From: Streptomyces sp. ST2-7A
GTDB lineage: Bacteria > Actinomycetota > Actinomycetes > Streptomycetales > Streptomycetaceae
NCBI RefSeq assembly: GCF_021390475.1
Contig: NZ_JAJUWS010000001.1
Span: 304,715 to 368,714, forward strand
Reading direction: 5' to 3'
Length of the DNA: 64,000 bases
This document shows positions 23,646-33,677 of the stretch, piece by piece (position 1 is the first letter of the stretch; each line of letters begins with the position of its first letter). The notes under the pieces were generated by a model, which was not told where the DNA came from, did not search any database, and saw nothing but the letters and a program-made list of their open reading frames with translations. A program made the position numbers and the translations under genes.

Positions 23646-24260
23646 ATGCACAGGTCGGTACGGCTCGCGGCACCCGCCGCGGCGGCGGTGGCCGCACTCC
23701 TGCTGAGCGCCTGTGGCGGCGACGGCGGGAACGGTGACGCCGCCGCGGAGACCGGCTCCGGCGAGGAGACCGCGCAGCCGGACGCCGAGGAGGCCACGGA
23801 CGCCGCGGACGCCGGGGAGACGGACGAACCGGCCGGGGACGACGCGGTTGGGGGCTCCGAGGGAGAGGTGCCCACGGAGTACCAGGCGATCTGGACGGCC
23901 TCCGACGGCAGCGAGGACACCCTCTACATCGTGGACGGCGAAGCCATGCTCGACGGTGACGGCGGCGCGCTGTTCTGCACCGGCACCGCGCGTGCCGCGG
24001 GCGACGGGGTGGCGCTTGCGCTGCTGTGCATGAACCCGGACACCCGGGTGCCGGAGGACGAGCGCGGGGGCCTCGCCACGCTGAACGGCGACGCCCTGGA
24101 CGTGCGGTGGGAGGACGGCGACACCGTGGGGTACGCCAAGACCCTGGACCTCTCCGGCACGGCCCTGGACCCGGGCATGTTCGAGAACCCGGAGCTCGAC
24201 CTCGGCGACCTGGATCTCGGTGACCTCGGCGCGGAGTTCGACTTCGGGTCCGGGAACTGA
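23646..24260 (+). CDS. Secreted lipoprotein, unknown function
   Basis: The 204-residue protein has a type II signal peptide: MHRSVRLAAPAAAAVAALLL followed by the lipobox LSAC at residues 20-23. An acidic linker of about 50 residues precedes a small domain with EYQAIWTASDGSEDTLYIVD and a C-terminal repeat DLGDLDLGDLG. AGAGGA precedes ATG 23646. It is anchored to the outer face of the membrane. The next gene encodes a second lipoprotein with related ALxDGxW/VRWEDGD-type segments, so the two may be distant duplicates. Confidence 0.75.
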   Translation: MHRSVRLAAPAAAAVAALLLSACGGDGGNGDAAAETGSGEETAQPDAEEATDAADAGETDEPAGDDAVGGSEGEVPTEYQAIWTASDGSEDTLYIVDGEAMLDGDGGALFCTGTARAAGDGVALALLCMNPDTRVPEDERGGLATLNGDALDVRWEDGDTVGYAKTLDLSGTALDPGMFENPELDLGDLDLGDLGAEFDFGSGN

Positions 24261-24429
24261 TCACCCCCTCTCGTGGGTTCCCGTGGGTTCCCGTGAACGT
24301 TCCGGCCGGCTCCGGTGAGGACCGGCGGGAGACCTCGAACGACCCCTGGCCGGTTCGGCCGGGGGTCGTTACCGTTCGGTTGCGTTGGCAAAGGGGCGGC
24401 GAACGGACACGAGACCCGAGGAGACCCGG

Positions 24430-25029
24430 ATGGCCGGCACACGACGCGGTACCCGTTCCACCGAAGCCGGGAGGAGCGCCTGGAGTGGAGGGATCGGCGG
24501 GGGCGCCCGGGCCCTACCCGTGCTCGTCCTGCTGATGGCCCTGTCCGTCGCCTGCGGCGGGGCCGGGGACGACGGGGCCGGGGATTCGGCCGGGGGCGGC
24601 TCCCCGGACGGAACCGGGGCCCCGACGGCCGGGGACGGCGACGGCACGGAAGGCACCGAGGGGGGTGCCGATGACGAGGAGACCGGGCAGGCCCCGGCGC
24701 TTCCCGGTCCGGCGCTCGCCGACGGCCTGTGGATCGCCCCCGGGGAGGACGGCCGCACCCTGACCGTCACCGAGGGCGGCGTCACCGTCACCTACTCCGC
24801 CGGTGACCCGCCCCTCAGTTGCTGGGGTCGGCCCCGCAGCCCGGACGAGGGCCCGGGAGACGCCGCCGGGGCCGTGGCGGTGGACTTCTCCTGCCTGGGC
24901 GCGGACGGCTCCGGCGAGGGTGATCCCGTGCCGCACGACCGCACCGCCCTGCTCCGGCCCGACGGCGGGGAACTGGCGCTGGAATGGGAGGACGGCGGCA
25001 CCGAGACCTTCGTCGCCGACCTCTCCTGA
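24430..25029 (+). CDS. Secreted lipoprotein, unknown function
   Basis: The 199-residue protein has a twin-arginine-rich N-terminus, a hydrophobic stretch ALPVLVLLMALSV and lipobox SVAC near residue 41, then a Gly/Asp-rich linker and a domain ending LALEWEDGGTETFVADL, similar in shape to the end of the preceding lipoprotein (DVRWEDGDTVGYAKTLDL). ATG at 24430 follows GAGGAG. A 20-bp hairpin terminator follows. Confidence 0.7.
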   Translation: MAGTRRGTRSTEAGRSAWSGGIGGGARALPVLVLLMALSVACGGAGDDGAGDSAGGGSPDGTGAPTAGDGDGTEGTEGGADDEETGQAPALPGPALADGLWIAPGEDGRTLTVTEGGVTVTYSAGDPPLSCWGRPRSPDEGPGDAAGAVAVDFSCLGADGSGEGDPVPHDRTALLRPDGGELALEWEDGGTETFVADLS

Positions 25030-25048
25030 CCCCGGCCCCGAACCCGGA

Positions 25049-25093
25049 ACGGCCCCCGGGGGCCGCCCGTGAGGGGCGGCCCCCGGGGGCCGT
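25049..25093. terminator. Bidirectional terminator between lipoprotein gene and nuoN
   Basis: Perfect 20-base arms (25049-25068 and 25074-25093) with a 5-base loop lie between convergent genes and can serve both. Confidence 0.8.
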
Positions 25094-25119
25094 GACGGTG
25101 GGTGGGAACGGGGACCGAC

Positions 25120-26778
25120 TCAGCGGAAGGCGAAGACCGCCGCCTGCTGCGCCAGGTCCAGGAAGTACTGCGGCGCGATGCCCAGCACCAGGGTGACCAC
25201 GGCCGCCAGTCCGACCACCGAGCCGGTCATCGGGCTCGGGATGACCACCGAGGGGCCGTCCTCCCGCGGGTCGCTGAAGAACATCAGCACGATCACCCGG
25301 ATGTAGAAGAACGCAGCCACCGCCGAGGCCAGGACACCGACGATGACCAGCCCCATCGCCCCCGACTCGGCCGCCGCCCGGAAGACCGCGAACTTGCCGG
25401 TGAACCCGGAGGTCAGCGGGATGCCCGCGAAGGCCAGCAGGAAGAACGCGAACGTCCCGGCCAGCAGCGGCGAGCGCCGCCCAAGACCGGCCCACTTCGA
25501 CAGGTGGGTGGCCTCCCCGCCCGCGTCCCGCACCAGCGTGACCACGGCGAAGGCGCCCAACGTCACGAAGGAGTAGGCCGCCAGGTAGAACAGCACCGAG
25601 GAGATGCCGTCCTCGCTGACCGCCAGCACGCCGGTGAGGATGAACCCGGCGTGGGCGATGGAGGAGTAGGCCAGCAGGCGCTTGACGTCGGTCTGCGTGA
25701 TCGCGATGACCGCGCCGGCCACCATCGAGGCGATGGCCACACCCCACAGCACCGGCTCCCAGTCCCACCTCATGCCCGGCAGCACCACGTACAGCAGGCG
25801 GAGCAGGGCTCCGAAGGCGGCGACCTTGGTGGCGGCGGCCATGAAGCCGGTGACCGGGGTGGGGGCGCCCTGGTAGACGTCCGGGGTCCACATGTGGAAC
25901 GGCACCGCGCCGACCTTGAAGAGCAGGCCCATCAGCAGCAGCGCGCCACCGATCAGCAGGTAGACGTCGTTGCCCATGGTGGAGGCGAGACCGGGGTCCA
26001 CCGCCTCGGGCGCGCCGGCGACGACGTCGGCGATGCCCGCGTAGTTGAGGGTACCGGCGTAGCCGTACAGCAGGGCGATGCCGAACAGCAGGAACGCCGA
26101 GGCGAAGGCGCCCAGCAGGAAGTACTTCACCGCGGCCTCCTGCGACAGCAGTCGCCGGCGACGGGCCAGCGCGCAGAGCAGGTACAGCGGCAGCGAGAAG
26201 ACCTCGAGCGCGATGAAGAGCAGCAGCAGGTCGTTGGCGGCGGGGAAGAGCAGCATGCCGCCGAGGGCGAAGAGCAGCAGCGGGAAGATCTCGGTGGTGG
26301 TGCGACCGGCCTTCACCGCCTCCCGCTCGGCCGGGCCGCCGGGGATGGCCGCGGCCTGCGCGGTGAAGGAGTCCACCGCCCGGCCGTGTTCGGCGGGTTC
26401 CAGGCGCCGTTCGGCGAACAGGAACAGCGAGACCAGACCGACCAGCAGCAGGACGCCCTGCAGGAACAGCGCGGGGCCGTCGACCGCGATCGACCCCATC
26501 CCGGCGATCTCCGCCCGGGTCGTGGCGTACCCGCTCGCCGCCAGGCCCACCACGGCCGCGAAGGCTCCGGCGATGCCGAGGACGGAGAGCAGCAACTGCG
26601 TGACGTACCGGCCGCGCTGCGGGGCGAACGCCTCGATCAGGATGCCGAGGACGGCCGCGCCCAGGAGGATCAGGGTCGGGGAGAGCGCCACCCACTCGAT
26701 CTGCGGCGCCTCCAGCCGCTCCTGCGCCTGCGTCAGCAGGCCGGGCGCGGCGGCGTAGGGGTGGATCACCGGGATCAC
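25120..26778 (-). CDS. nuoN: NADH-quinone oxidoreductase subunit N
   Basis: The 552-residue, roughly 14-helix antiporter-like membrane subunit has VAPFHMWTPDVYQGAPTPV near residue 285 and the conserved Lys in VDVKRLLAYSSIAHAGF near 330 (sequence TQTDVKRLLAYSSIAH). It is part of the proton-pumping arm of complex I. GTG at 26778 overlaps the nuoM stop by four bases. It is the last gene of the nuo operon. An insertion of about 20 residues (AAIPGGPAEREAVKAGRTTT) between helices is rich in Ala/Gly. Confidence 0.95.
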   Translation of the reverse strand: MIPVIHPYAAAPGLLTQAQERLEAPQIEWVALSPTLILLGAAVLGILIEAFAPQRGRYVTQLLLSVLGIAGAFAAVVGLAASGYATTRAEIAGMGSIAVDGPALFLQGVLLLVGLVSLFLFAERRLEPAEHGRAVDSFTAQAAAIPGGPAEREAVKAGRTTTEIFPLLLFALGGMLLFPAANDLLLLFIALEVFSLPLYLLCALARRRRLLSQEAAVKYFLLGAFASAFLLFGIALLYGYAGTLNYAGIADVVAGAPEAVDPGLASTMGNDVYLLIGGALLLMGLLFKVGAVPFHMWTPDVYQGAPTPVTGFMAAATKVAAFGALLRLLYVVLPGMRWDWEPVLWGVAIASMVAGAVIAITQTDVKRLLAYSSIAHAGFILTGVLAVSEDGISSVLFYLAAYSFVTLGAFAVVTLVRDAGGEATHLSKWAGLGRRSPLLAGTFAFFLLAFAGIPLTSGFTGKFAVFRAAAESGAMGLVIVGVLASAVAAFFYIRVIVLMFFSDPREDGPSVVIPSPMTGSVVGLAAVVTLVLGIAPQYFLDLAQQAAVFAFR

Positions 26779-28376
26779 GGGCGGGCCTCCACTTCAGGGG
26801 CGGGGTCCTCCACCCCGACGTCCGACAGGGTGTGCTCGACCGCCGGATCGACGATGTCGGTCAGGGGCCCGGGGAAGACGCCCAGGAAGAGCACCAGCGC
26901 GATCAGCGGTCCGACCACGGCGAGTTCACGGGGCCGCAGGTCGGGCAGCCGCTCCAGTTCGGGGCGGGTGGGGCCGGTCATGGTGCGCTGGTAGAGGATC
27001 AGTACGTAGAGCGCGGCCAGCACGATGCCGGCGCAGGCGATGATCCCGGCGACCGGGTAGCGGCTGTAGGTGCCGACCAGGACGAGGAACTCGCTGACGA
27101 ACGGGCCGGTGCCCGGCATGGAGAGCGTCGCCAGACCGCCCACCAGGAAGGTGCCGGCCAGGATCGGCGCGGTCTTCTGCACCCCGCCGTAGTCGGCGAT
27201 GAGTCGGGAGCCGCGCCGGGAGATGAGGAAGCCGGCGACCAGCATCAGGGCGGCGGTGGCGATGCCGTGGTTGACCATGTAGAGGGTGGCGCCGCTCTGG
27301 CCCTGTCCGGTCATCGCGAAGATGCCGAGCACGATGAAGCCGAAGTGGCTTATCGAGGCGTAGGCGATCAGGCGCTTCATGTCCCGCTGGCCCAGGGCCA
27401 GCAGGGCGCCGTAGATGATCGACACCAGGGCCAGCGCCAGTACCACCGGGGTGGCCCAGACGCTCGCCTCGGGGAAGAGTCCCAGGCAGAAGCGGAGCAT
27501 CGCGAAGGTGCCGACCTTGTCGACCACGGCGGTGATCAGGACGGCCACCGGGGCGGTGGACTCCCCCATCGCGTTGGGCAGCCAGGTGTGCAGCGGCCAC
27601 AGCGGCGCCTTGATCGCGAAGGCGAGGAAGAAACCGAGGAACAGCAGCCGTTCGGTGTTCTGCGCGAAGGTCAGCTCACCGGTGGCGCGGGCCTCGGTGA
27701 TCGCCTGGAGGGAGAAGGTGCCGCCGCCCTCCAGCTGGCCGGCGGTGGCGGCGTACAGGCCGACCACGGCGGCGAGCATGACCAGGCCACCGGCGAGGTT
27801 GTAGAGCAGGAACTTCACCGCGGCGTAGGTGCGCTGGGTGGCCTGTCGTTCCTCGCCGTGCTCGCCGGCACGGTCCCCGAAGCCCCCGATGAGGAAGTAC
27901 ATCGGGATGAGCATGGCCTCGAAGAAGATGTAGAAGAGGAAGATGTCGGTGGCGGCGAAGGACATCATGACCATCGCCTGCACCATGAGGATCAGGGCGA
28001 AGAAGCCCTGGGTGGGGCGCCACCGGCGGTCGGCGGGCGTCTCACCCTCCTTCGGGTCGGCGTCGTTCCAGCCGGCGCCGATCAGGAAGGGCACGATGAC
28101 GGCGGTGAGCGCGATCATCGCGACGCCGATGCCGTCCACGCCCAGCTCGTAGCGGACCCCGAAGGCCGGGATCCAGGCGTGGGACTCGGTCAGCTGGTAG
28201 CGGTCGCCACCCGGCTGGAAGTTGATCAGGACCGCCGCCGCGAGGGCGAGGGTGCCCAGGGAGAACAGCAGCGCCAGCCACTTGGCCGCCTCCCGGCGGG
28301 CCGCGGGCATCGCCGCGGTGGCCACCGCGCCGATCGCGGGCAGCACGACGGTGGCCGTCAACAGGGGAAATGACAT
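26775..28376 (-). CDS. nuoM: NADH-quinone oxidoreductase subunit M
   Basis: The 533-residue antiporter-like subunit has the conserved Glu in FFEAMLIPMYFLIG near residue 145, LPNAMGESTAPVAVLI near 265 and QRDMKRLIAYASISHFGF near 320. It forms one proton channel of complex I. ATG at 28376 lies 3 bases after the nuoL stop; its own stop overlaps nuoN. Confidence 0.96.
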   Translation of the reverse strand: MSFPLLTATVVLPAIGAVATAAMPAARREAAKWLALLFSLGTLALAAAVLINFQPGGDRYQLTESHAWIPAFGVRYELGVDGIGVAMIALTAVIVPFLIGAGWNDADPKEGETPADRRWRPTQGFFALILMVQAMVMMSFAATDIFLFYIFFEAMLIPMYFLIGGFGDRAGEHGEERQATQRTYAAVKFLLYNLAGGLVMLAAVVGLYAATAGQLEGGGTFSLQAITEARATGELTFAQNTERLLFLGFFLAFAIKAPLWPLHTWLPNAMGESTAPVAVLITAVVDKVGTFAMLRFCLGLFPEASVWATPVVLALALVSIIYGALLALGQRDMKRLIAYASISHFGFIVLGIFAMTGQGQSGATLYMVNHGIATAALMLVAGFLISRRGSRLIADYGGVQKTAPILAGTFLVGGLATLSMPGTGPFVSEFLVLVGTYSRYPVAGIIACAGIVLAALYVLILYQRTMTGPTRPELERLPDLRPRELAVVGPLIALVLFLGVFPGPLTDIVDPAVEHTLSDVGVEDPAPEVEARP

Positions 28377-28379
28377 ATC

Positions 28380-30281
28380 TCAGACCGCCCTCATCAGCAG
28401 GGTCACGGCGATCAGGAGCGCCGCACCGCCGAACATCGAGACCGCGTAGGAGCGGGCGTAGCCGTTCTGCACCCGCCGCAGCCGACCCGACAGCCCGCCG
28501 AACGCGGCGGCGGTGCCGTTGACCACGCCGTCCACCAGTTTGTGGTCGACGTAGACCAGGCCCCGGGTGAGGTAGTTGCCCGGCAGGACGAACGCCGCGT
28601 GGTTGAAGTCGTCCTGCAGCAGGTCGCGGCGGGCGGCCCGGGTGACCCACCGGCCGGTGGGGGCGTTGTCCGGGACGGGCCGGCGGCCGTACTGCAGCCA
28701 GGCGGCGGCCACGCCGATGAGCATCACGGTGGTGGCGGCGATCGAGACCGTCAGGTGACCGACGGGCGAGTCGCCCTCCGCGATGCCGGTGACCGGCGAG
28801 AGCCAGTCGACGAAGGCGTGGTTGATGTTGAACAGGAAGCCGGCGCAGACCGAGCCGATGGCCAGCACGATCATCGGGATCGTCATGGTGCGCGGGGACT
28901 CGTGCGGGTGCGGCTCGTTGCCGGCGGCGTCCGGCTGCCAGCGCTTCTCCCCGAAGAAGGTGAGGATCATGATGCGGGTCATGTAGTACGCGGTCAGGCC
29001 CGCGCCCAGCAGGGTGACCCCGCCCAGGATCCAGCCCTGGGTGCCGCCGCGCCCGAAGGCGGCGTAGATGATCTCGTCCTTGGAGAAGAAGCCCGACAGG
29101 TACGGGAAGCCGATGATGGCCAGGTACCCGAGGCCGAAGGTGACGAAGGTGACCGGCATGTACCGCCGCAGGCCGCCGTAGCGGCGCATGTCCACCTCGT
29201 CGTTCATGCCGTGCATGACCGATCCGGCGCCGAGGAACAGCCCGGCCTTGAAGAAGCCGTGGGTGACCAGGTGCATGATCGCGAAGACGAAGCCGATCGG
29301 GCCGAGGCCGGCGGCCAGCATCATGTAGCCGATCTGCGACATGGTCGAGCCGGCCAGCGCCTTCTTGATGTCGTCCTTGGCGCATCCGACGATCGCCCCG
29401 AAGAGCAGGGTGACGGCGCCGACCACGATGACGGCGGTCTGCGCGTCGGGGGCGGCCTCGAAGATCACGCCGGAGCGGACGATCAGGTAGACGCCGGCGG
29501 TGACCATGGTGGCGGCGTGGATGAGGGCGGAGACCGGGGTCGGGCCCTCCATCGCGTCGCCCAGCCAGGACTGCAGCGGCACCTGGGCCGACTTGCCGCA
29601 GGCGGCGAGCAGCAGCATCAGGCCGATGAGGGTCATGGTGGTCTCGGTCGCGCCGCCCTCGGCGGCGGCCGGCAGCACCTCGCCGAAGGCGAAGGTGCCG
29701 AAGGTGGTGAACATGACCATGATGGCGATGGCCAGGCCGATGTCACCGACCCGGTTGACCACGAACGCCTTCTTCGCGGCCGTGGCCGCGCTCGGCTTGT
29801 GCTGCCAGAAGCCGATCAGCAGGAACGAGGCCAGGCCCACGCCCTCCCAGCCGACGTACAGCAGGAGGTAGTTGTCGGCGAGGACCAGCAGCAGCATCGC
29901 CGCCAGGAAGAGGTTCAGGTAGCCGAAGAAGCGGCGGCGGCGCTCGTCGTCCTTCATGTACCCGACCGAGTACAGGTGGATGAGCGTGCCGACGCTCGTG
30001 ATCAGCAGCACGAAGGTCATCGACAGCTGGTCGAGCCGGAAGGCGACGTCCGCCTGGAAGCCGCCGACCGGCACCCAGCTGTACAGGTGCTGGGTGAGGG
30101 TGCGATCGCCCGCGTCCCGACCCAGCAGGTCGGCGAAGAGCACGACCGCGACCGCGAAGGAGGTCGCGGCCAGTGCGGTGCCGACCCAGTGGCCGACGCG
30201 GTCCAGGCGTCGGCCGCCGAGCAACAGCACCGCGGCGCCGAGCAAGGGCGGCGCGAGGAGCAGTCCGATCAGTGACTCCAC
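28380..30281 (-). CDS. nuoL: NADH-quinone oxidoreductase subunit L
   Basis: The 633-residue distal antiporter-like subunit has [18 protein letters not shown] near residue 143 (conserved Glu), [20 protein letters not shown] near 238 and [20 protein letters not shown] near 310. It ends the membrane arm and carries the lateral helix. GTG at 30281 is 13 bases downstream of the nuoK stop. Length is close to that of E. coli NuoL (613). Confidence 0.96.
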   Translation of the reverse strand: MESLIGLLLAPPLLGAAVLLLGGRRLDRVGHWVGTALAATSFAVAVVLFADLLGRDAGDRTLTQHLYSWVPVGGFQADVAFRLDQLSMTFVLLITSVGTLIHLYSVGYMKDDERRRRFFGYLNLFLAAMLLLVLADNYLLLYVGWEGVGLASFLLIGFWQHKPSAATAAKKAFVVNRVGDIGLAIAIMVMFTTFGTFAFGEVLPAAAEGGATETTMTLIGLMLLLAACGKSAQVPLQSWLGDAMEGPTPVSALIHAATMVTAGVYLIVRSGVIFEAAPDAQTAVIVVGAVTLLFGAIVGCAKDDIKKALAGSTMSQIGYMMLAAGLGPIGFVFAIMHLVTHGFFKAGLFLGAGSVMHGMNDEVDMRRYGGLRRYMPVTFVTFGLGYLAIIGFPYLSGFFSKDEIIYAAFGRGGTQGWILGGVTLLGAGLTAYYMTRIMILTFFGEKRWQPDAAGNEPHPHESPRTMTIPMIVLAIGSVCAGFLFNINHAFVDWLSPVTGIAEGDSPVGHLTVSIAATTVMLIGVAAAWLQYGRRPVPDNAPTGRWVTRAARRDLLQDDFNHAAFVLPGNYLTRGLVYVDHKLVDGVVNGTAAAFGGLSGRLRRVQNGYARSYAVSMFGGAALLIAVTLLMRAV

Positions 30282-30294
30282 AGGTCCAATCCCC

Positions 30295-30594
30295 TCACAG
30301 CTTCATCAGACTGGCGTCGTCGACCGAGGCCGAGTGCCGGGAGCGGTAGAGCATGACGATGATCGCCAGGCCGACGACGACCTCGGCGGCGGCGACGACC
30401 ATGACGAAGAACGCCATGATCTGGCCGTCGAGGTTGCCGTGCATTCGGGAGAAGGCGACCAGCGCCAGGTTCCCGGCGTTGAGCATCAGCTCCACGCACA
30501 TGAAGACCACGATGGCGTTGCGCCGCACCAGGACGCCGCAGGCGCCGATGGTGAACAGCAGCGCGGCCAGGTGGAGATAGTTCTCGGGGCTCAC
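30295..30594 (-). CDS. nuoK: NADH-quinone oxidoreductase subunit K
   Basis: The 99-residue, three-helix protein has the two conserved membrane Glu residues of the E-channel ([15 protein letters not shown] near residue 35 and [12 protein letters not shown] near 70). It links the quinone site to the antiporter subunits. GTG at 30594 overlaps the nuoJ stop. Confidence 0.96.
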   Translation of the reverse strand: MSPENYLHLAALLFTIGACGVLVRRNAIVVFMCVELMLNAGNLALVAFSRMHGNLDGQIMAFFVMVVAAAEVVVGLAIIVMLYRSRHSASVDDASLMKL

Positions 30595-31571
30595 CGACGG
30601 GCCTCCTCGCCTGCCGCGTCCGGACCGTTGTCCCTGCCGTCGCCGTTCCCCTCGCCGTTTCCGGCCCGGGGAGCGTCGCCGTTGCCGTCACCGGCGTCGT
30701 CCGCGTTGTCGCCGGCGTCACCGGCGCCGGCGTCGTCCACGGCCCGCCGGGGCGGGGTGATGGTGACGGCCCGCCCCTGGTACTCGGCGGTCCGCCGCTC
30801 GATGGCCGCCAGGTCGGCCAGGGCCTGCTCGTGCACCTCGCGGACCTGTCCGCGCTCCCGCAGCGTGGCGCTGACCGACAGTTCCGAGGGCCGACCGTCC
30901 GGCAGCAGCGCCGGGATGTCCACCGCGTTGTGCCGGGCGTAGACGCCGGGGACGGGCAGCGGCGGCAACTGCTCGCCGGAACGCACCCGCTCCTCGGACT
31001 GCTCGCGCTGGCTCTTGTTGCGCTCGATGCGCTCGCGGTGGGTCAGCAGGGTGGCGCCCACCGCCGCGATGGTCAGCAGCACGCCGGTCACCTCGAAGGC
31101 GACCACGTACCGGGTGAACAGCAGGCTCGCCAGGCCCTGCACGTTGCCGTTCGCGTTGGCCTCGGCCAGTCCGGTGAAGGAGCCGACCGACGCCTGGCCG
31201 ATGCCCGCGATCAGCAGGATGCCCAGGCCCAGGCCGCAGCCGGCGGCCAGCAGCCGTTGCCCCTTGAGCGTCTCCTTCAGGGAGTCCGCCGCGCTCACGC
31301 CGACCAGCATCAGCACGAACAGGAAGAGCATCATGACCGCGCCGGTGTAGACCACGATCTGCACGATGCCCAGGAAGTAGGCGCCGTTGGCCAGGTAGAA
31401 CAGGGCCAGGATCACCATCGTCCCGGCCAGGCACAGCGCCGAGTGCACCGCGCGGCGCATCAACACCGTGCCCAGGCCGCCGGCGACGGCGATCGGGGCC
31501 AGGATCCAGAACTGTGCTGCCTCGCCGCCGGAGGTGGTGGTCTCCGCGGCGAGCGCGGTCAGCGTGCTCAC
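30591..31571 (-). CDS. nuoJ: NADH-quinone oxidoreductase subunit J, with long C-terminal tail
   Basis: The 326-residue protein has five membrane helices in its first 190 residues, including [20 protein letters not shown] with the pi-bulge region. It then has a cytoplasmic tail of about 130 residues that is charged and ends in a Gly/Asp/Asn-rich low-complexity stretch ([20 protein letters not shown]). E. coli NuoJ is only 184 residues. GTG at 31571 overlaps the nuoI stop. The tail is encoded by GC-rich trinucleotide repeats and may vary between strains. Confidence 0.94.
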   Translation of the reverse strand: MSTLTALAAETTTSGGEAAQFWILAPIAVAGGLGTVLMRRAVHSALCLAGTMVILALFYLANGAYFLGIVQIVVYTGAVMMLFLFVLMLVGVSAADSLKETLKGQRLLAAGCGLGLGILLIAGIGQASVGSFTGLAEANANGNVQGLASLLFTRYVVAFEVTGVLLTIAAVGATLLTHRERIERNKSQREQSEERVRSGEQLPPLPVPGVYARHNAVDIPALLPDGRPSELSVSATLRERGQVREVHEQALADLAAIERRTAEYQGRAVTITPPRRAVDDAGAGDAGDNADDAGDGNGDAPRAGNGEGNGDGRDNGPDAAGEEARR

Positions 31572-32224
31572 GACCGCACCTCCGTGCCGCTCGCGTCGTC
31601 CGCCGTGCCGATCGGGTTCGCGGTGCCGGAGTCGTCGCTCGCGGTCCCCGCCGGGGGCGCGTCGGCCGGACCGGTCTCCCCCTTGGAGAAGGCGACCTGC
31701 CGTTCGGTGCCCTCGGCCGCCGCGCGGACCTCGCCCCGGTAGTACGACTGCTCGTCGGCGCCCGGGTACATGGCGTGCGGTGCCTCGACCATCCCGTCGG
31801 TCAGTCCGGCGAGCAGCTCCTCCTTGGTGAAGATGAGCGACTCGCGGCTGCGGTCGGCCAGTTCGTACTCGTTGGTCATGGTCAGCGCGCGGGTCGGGCA
31901 CGCCTCCACGCACAGCCCGCACAGGATGCAGCGCAGGTAGTTGATCTGGTAGACGCGGCCGTACCGCTCACCGGGTGAGTAGCGCTCCTCCTCGGTGTTG
32001 TCCGCGCCCTCGACGTAGATGGCGTCCGCCGGACAGGCCCAGGCGCACAGCTCGCAGCCGATGCACTTCTCCAGCCCGTCCGGGTGCCGGTTGAGCTGGT
32101 GGCGTCCGTGGAAGCGGGGCGCGGTGGGCTTCTTCTGCTCGGGGTACTGCTCGGTGAGGCGCCGCTTGAACATGGCCTTGAAGGTCACCCCGAACCCGGC
32201 CACCGGGTTCTCGAACTCAGGCAT
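31568..32224 (-). CDS. nuoI: NADH-quinone oxidoreductase subunit I
   Basis: The 218-residue protein carries two [4Fe-4S] ferredoxin motifs, [12 protein letters not shown] near residue 53 and [12 protein letters not shown] near 95, clusters N6a and N6b that pass electrons to NuoB. The C-terminal 50 residues are Gly/Ala/Asp-rich and not conserved. ATG at 32224 lies 8 bases inside the end of nuoH. Confidence 0.96.
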   Translation of the reverse strand: MPEFENPVAGFGVTFKAMFKRRLTEQYPEQKKPTAPRFHGRHQLNRHPDGLEKCIGCELCAWACPADAIYVEGADNTEEERYSPGERYGRVYQINYLRCILCGLCVEACPTRALTMTNEYELADRSRESLIFTKEELLAGLTDGMVEAPHAMYPGADEQSYYRGEVRAAAEGTERQVAFSKGETGPADAPPAGTASDDSGTANPIGTADDASGTEVRS

Positions 32225-33677
32225 CGTTCCCCTCCTTCCGTTCGGCGTTGTTGTCGGTGGAGTCCTCGGCGGGGCCCTCGGTGGGACGGTCGGTCCGCTC
32301 TCCGGCCCCCTCGGCACCGGCGCTGCCGGCGGGGACCGGCTCGCGCTCCCGCTCCGAGTGCGGCCCGCGCGCGGGCCGTCGCGGCACCGGCGGCAGGCTC
32401 TGGCCGGGCAGCGGCGGAACGGGGTAGCCGCCGGCCATCGGGTCGAACCCGGCCTCGTCGCCGTTCCCCTTTCCGGCCTCCTCCCGTTCCCGGGCGCGGT
32501 CGGAGCGGTCCCGGAAGACGTCCACCACGAAGGAGAGGATCAGCAGCACCAGGACGCCGCCGATCACCCAGAAGACGATGTCGCCGAGGGTGCGCCCCTC
32601 CAGCTGCAGCGCCCGCACGGTGGCGACGAGCATCAGCCAGACCAGCGCGATCGGGATGAGGACCTTCCAGCCCAGCGCCATGAACTGGTCGTAGCGCACC
32701 CGGGGCAGGGTGCCGCGCAGCCAGACGAAGACGAAGAGCACGCCGAGCAGCTTGGCGACGAACCACAGGATCGGCCACCAACCGGAGTTGGCCCCCTCCC
32801 ACACGGTGCTGATCGGCGCCGGGGCCCGCCAGCCGCCCAGGAAGATCGTCACCATCAGGGCGGAGACGGTGACCATGTGGATGTACTCCGCGAGCATGAA
32901 CATCGCGAACTTGATCGAGGAGTACTCGGTGTTGAAGCCGCCCACCAGGTCGCCCTCGGACTCGGGCATGTCGAACGGCGCGCGGTGCGCCTCGCCGACC
33001 ATCGAGACCAGGTAGATGAGGAAGGAGACCGGCAGCAGGACCACGAACCAACGGTCGGCCTGCGCCCCGACGATGCCCGAGGTGGACATCGTGCCGGAGT
33101 AGAGGAAGACGGCCGCGAAGGACAGACCCATCGCGACCTCGTAGGAGATGATCTGCGCGGTGGCCCGCACCCCGCCCAGCAGCGGGTAGGTCGAGCCGGA
33201 GGACCAGCCGGCGAGCACCGTGCCGTAGGCCGCGATCGCCGAGGTGGCCAGCACGTACAGCAGCGCCACCGGCAGGTCGGTCAGCTGCAGGACGGTCTCG
33301 GTGCCGAAGATCGTCACCGGGTCGTCGGCGGGCCCGAAGGGGATCACCGCGAAGGCCATGAAGGCGGGGACCACGGCCAGGATCGGCGCCAGGACGTAGA
33401 CCGGCTTGTCGGCCCCCTTGACGATGATGTCCTCTTTGAGCATCAGCTTGATGCCGTCGGCCAGCGACTGGAGCATCCCCCAGGGGCCGTGACGGTTGGG
33501 GCCGATGCGCAGCTGCATCCAGGCGACCACCTTGCGCTCCATCACGATGGAGATCAGCACGGTGCCCATCAGGAACGCGAAGACGCAGACCGCCTTGAGC
33601 AGGATCAGCCAGAACGGATCCGTGCCGAACATCGACAGGTCTGCCTCCTGCGCGAGCACGGCGTCGGCGCTCGTCAT
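32217..33677 (-). CDS. nuoH: NADH-quinone oxidoreductase subunit H, with C-terminal tail
   Basis: The 486-residue protein has eight or nine membrane helices with [21 protein letters not shown] near residue 47 and [20 protein letters not shown] near 232, which line the quinone channel. Helices end near residue 385. A further 100 residues are Pro/Glu/Arg-rich and probably disordered; E. coli NuoH is 325 residues. ATG at 33677 overlaps the nuoG stop (ATGA). Confidence 0.95.
   Translation of the reverse strand: MTSADAVLAQEADLSMFGTDPFWLILLKAVCVFAFLMGTVLISIVMERKVVAWMQLRIGPNRHGPWGMLQSLADGIKLMLKEDIIVKGADKPVYVLAPILAVVPAFMAFAVIPFGPADDPVTIFGTETVLQLTDLPVALLYVLATSAIAAYGTVLAGWSSGSTYPLLGGVRATAQIISYEVAMGLSFAAVFLYSGTMSTSGIVGAQADRWFVVLLPVSFLIYLVSMVGEAHRAPFDMPESEGDLVGGFNTEYSSIKFAMFMLAEYIHMVTVSALMVTIFLGGWRAPAPISTVWEGANSGWWPILWFVAKLLGVLFVFVWLRGTLPRVRYDQFMALGWKVLIPIALVWLMLVATVRALQLEGRTLGDIVFWVIGGVLVLLILSFVVDVFRDRSDRAREREEAGKGNGDEAGFDPMAGGYPVPPLPGQSLPPVPRRPARGPHSEREREPVPAGSAGAEGAGERTDRPTEGPAEDSTDNNAERKEGNDA

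Noticed and set aside
22046..23920. Upstream extension of the polyprenyl synthase frame to 961 codons
   Set aside because: The extension is antisense to fumarylacetoacetase; GTG 22045 has a ribosome binding site and matches the family length.
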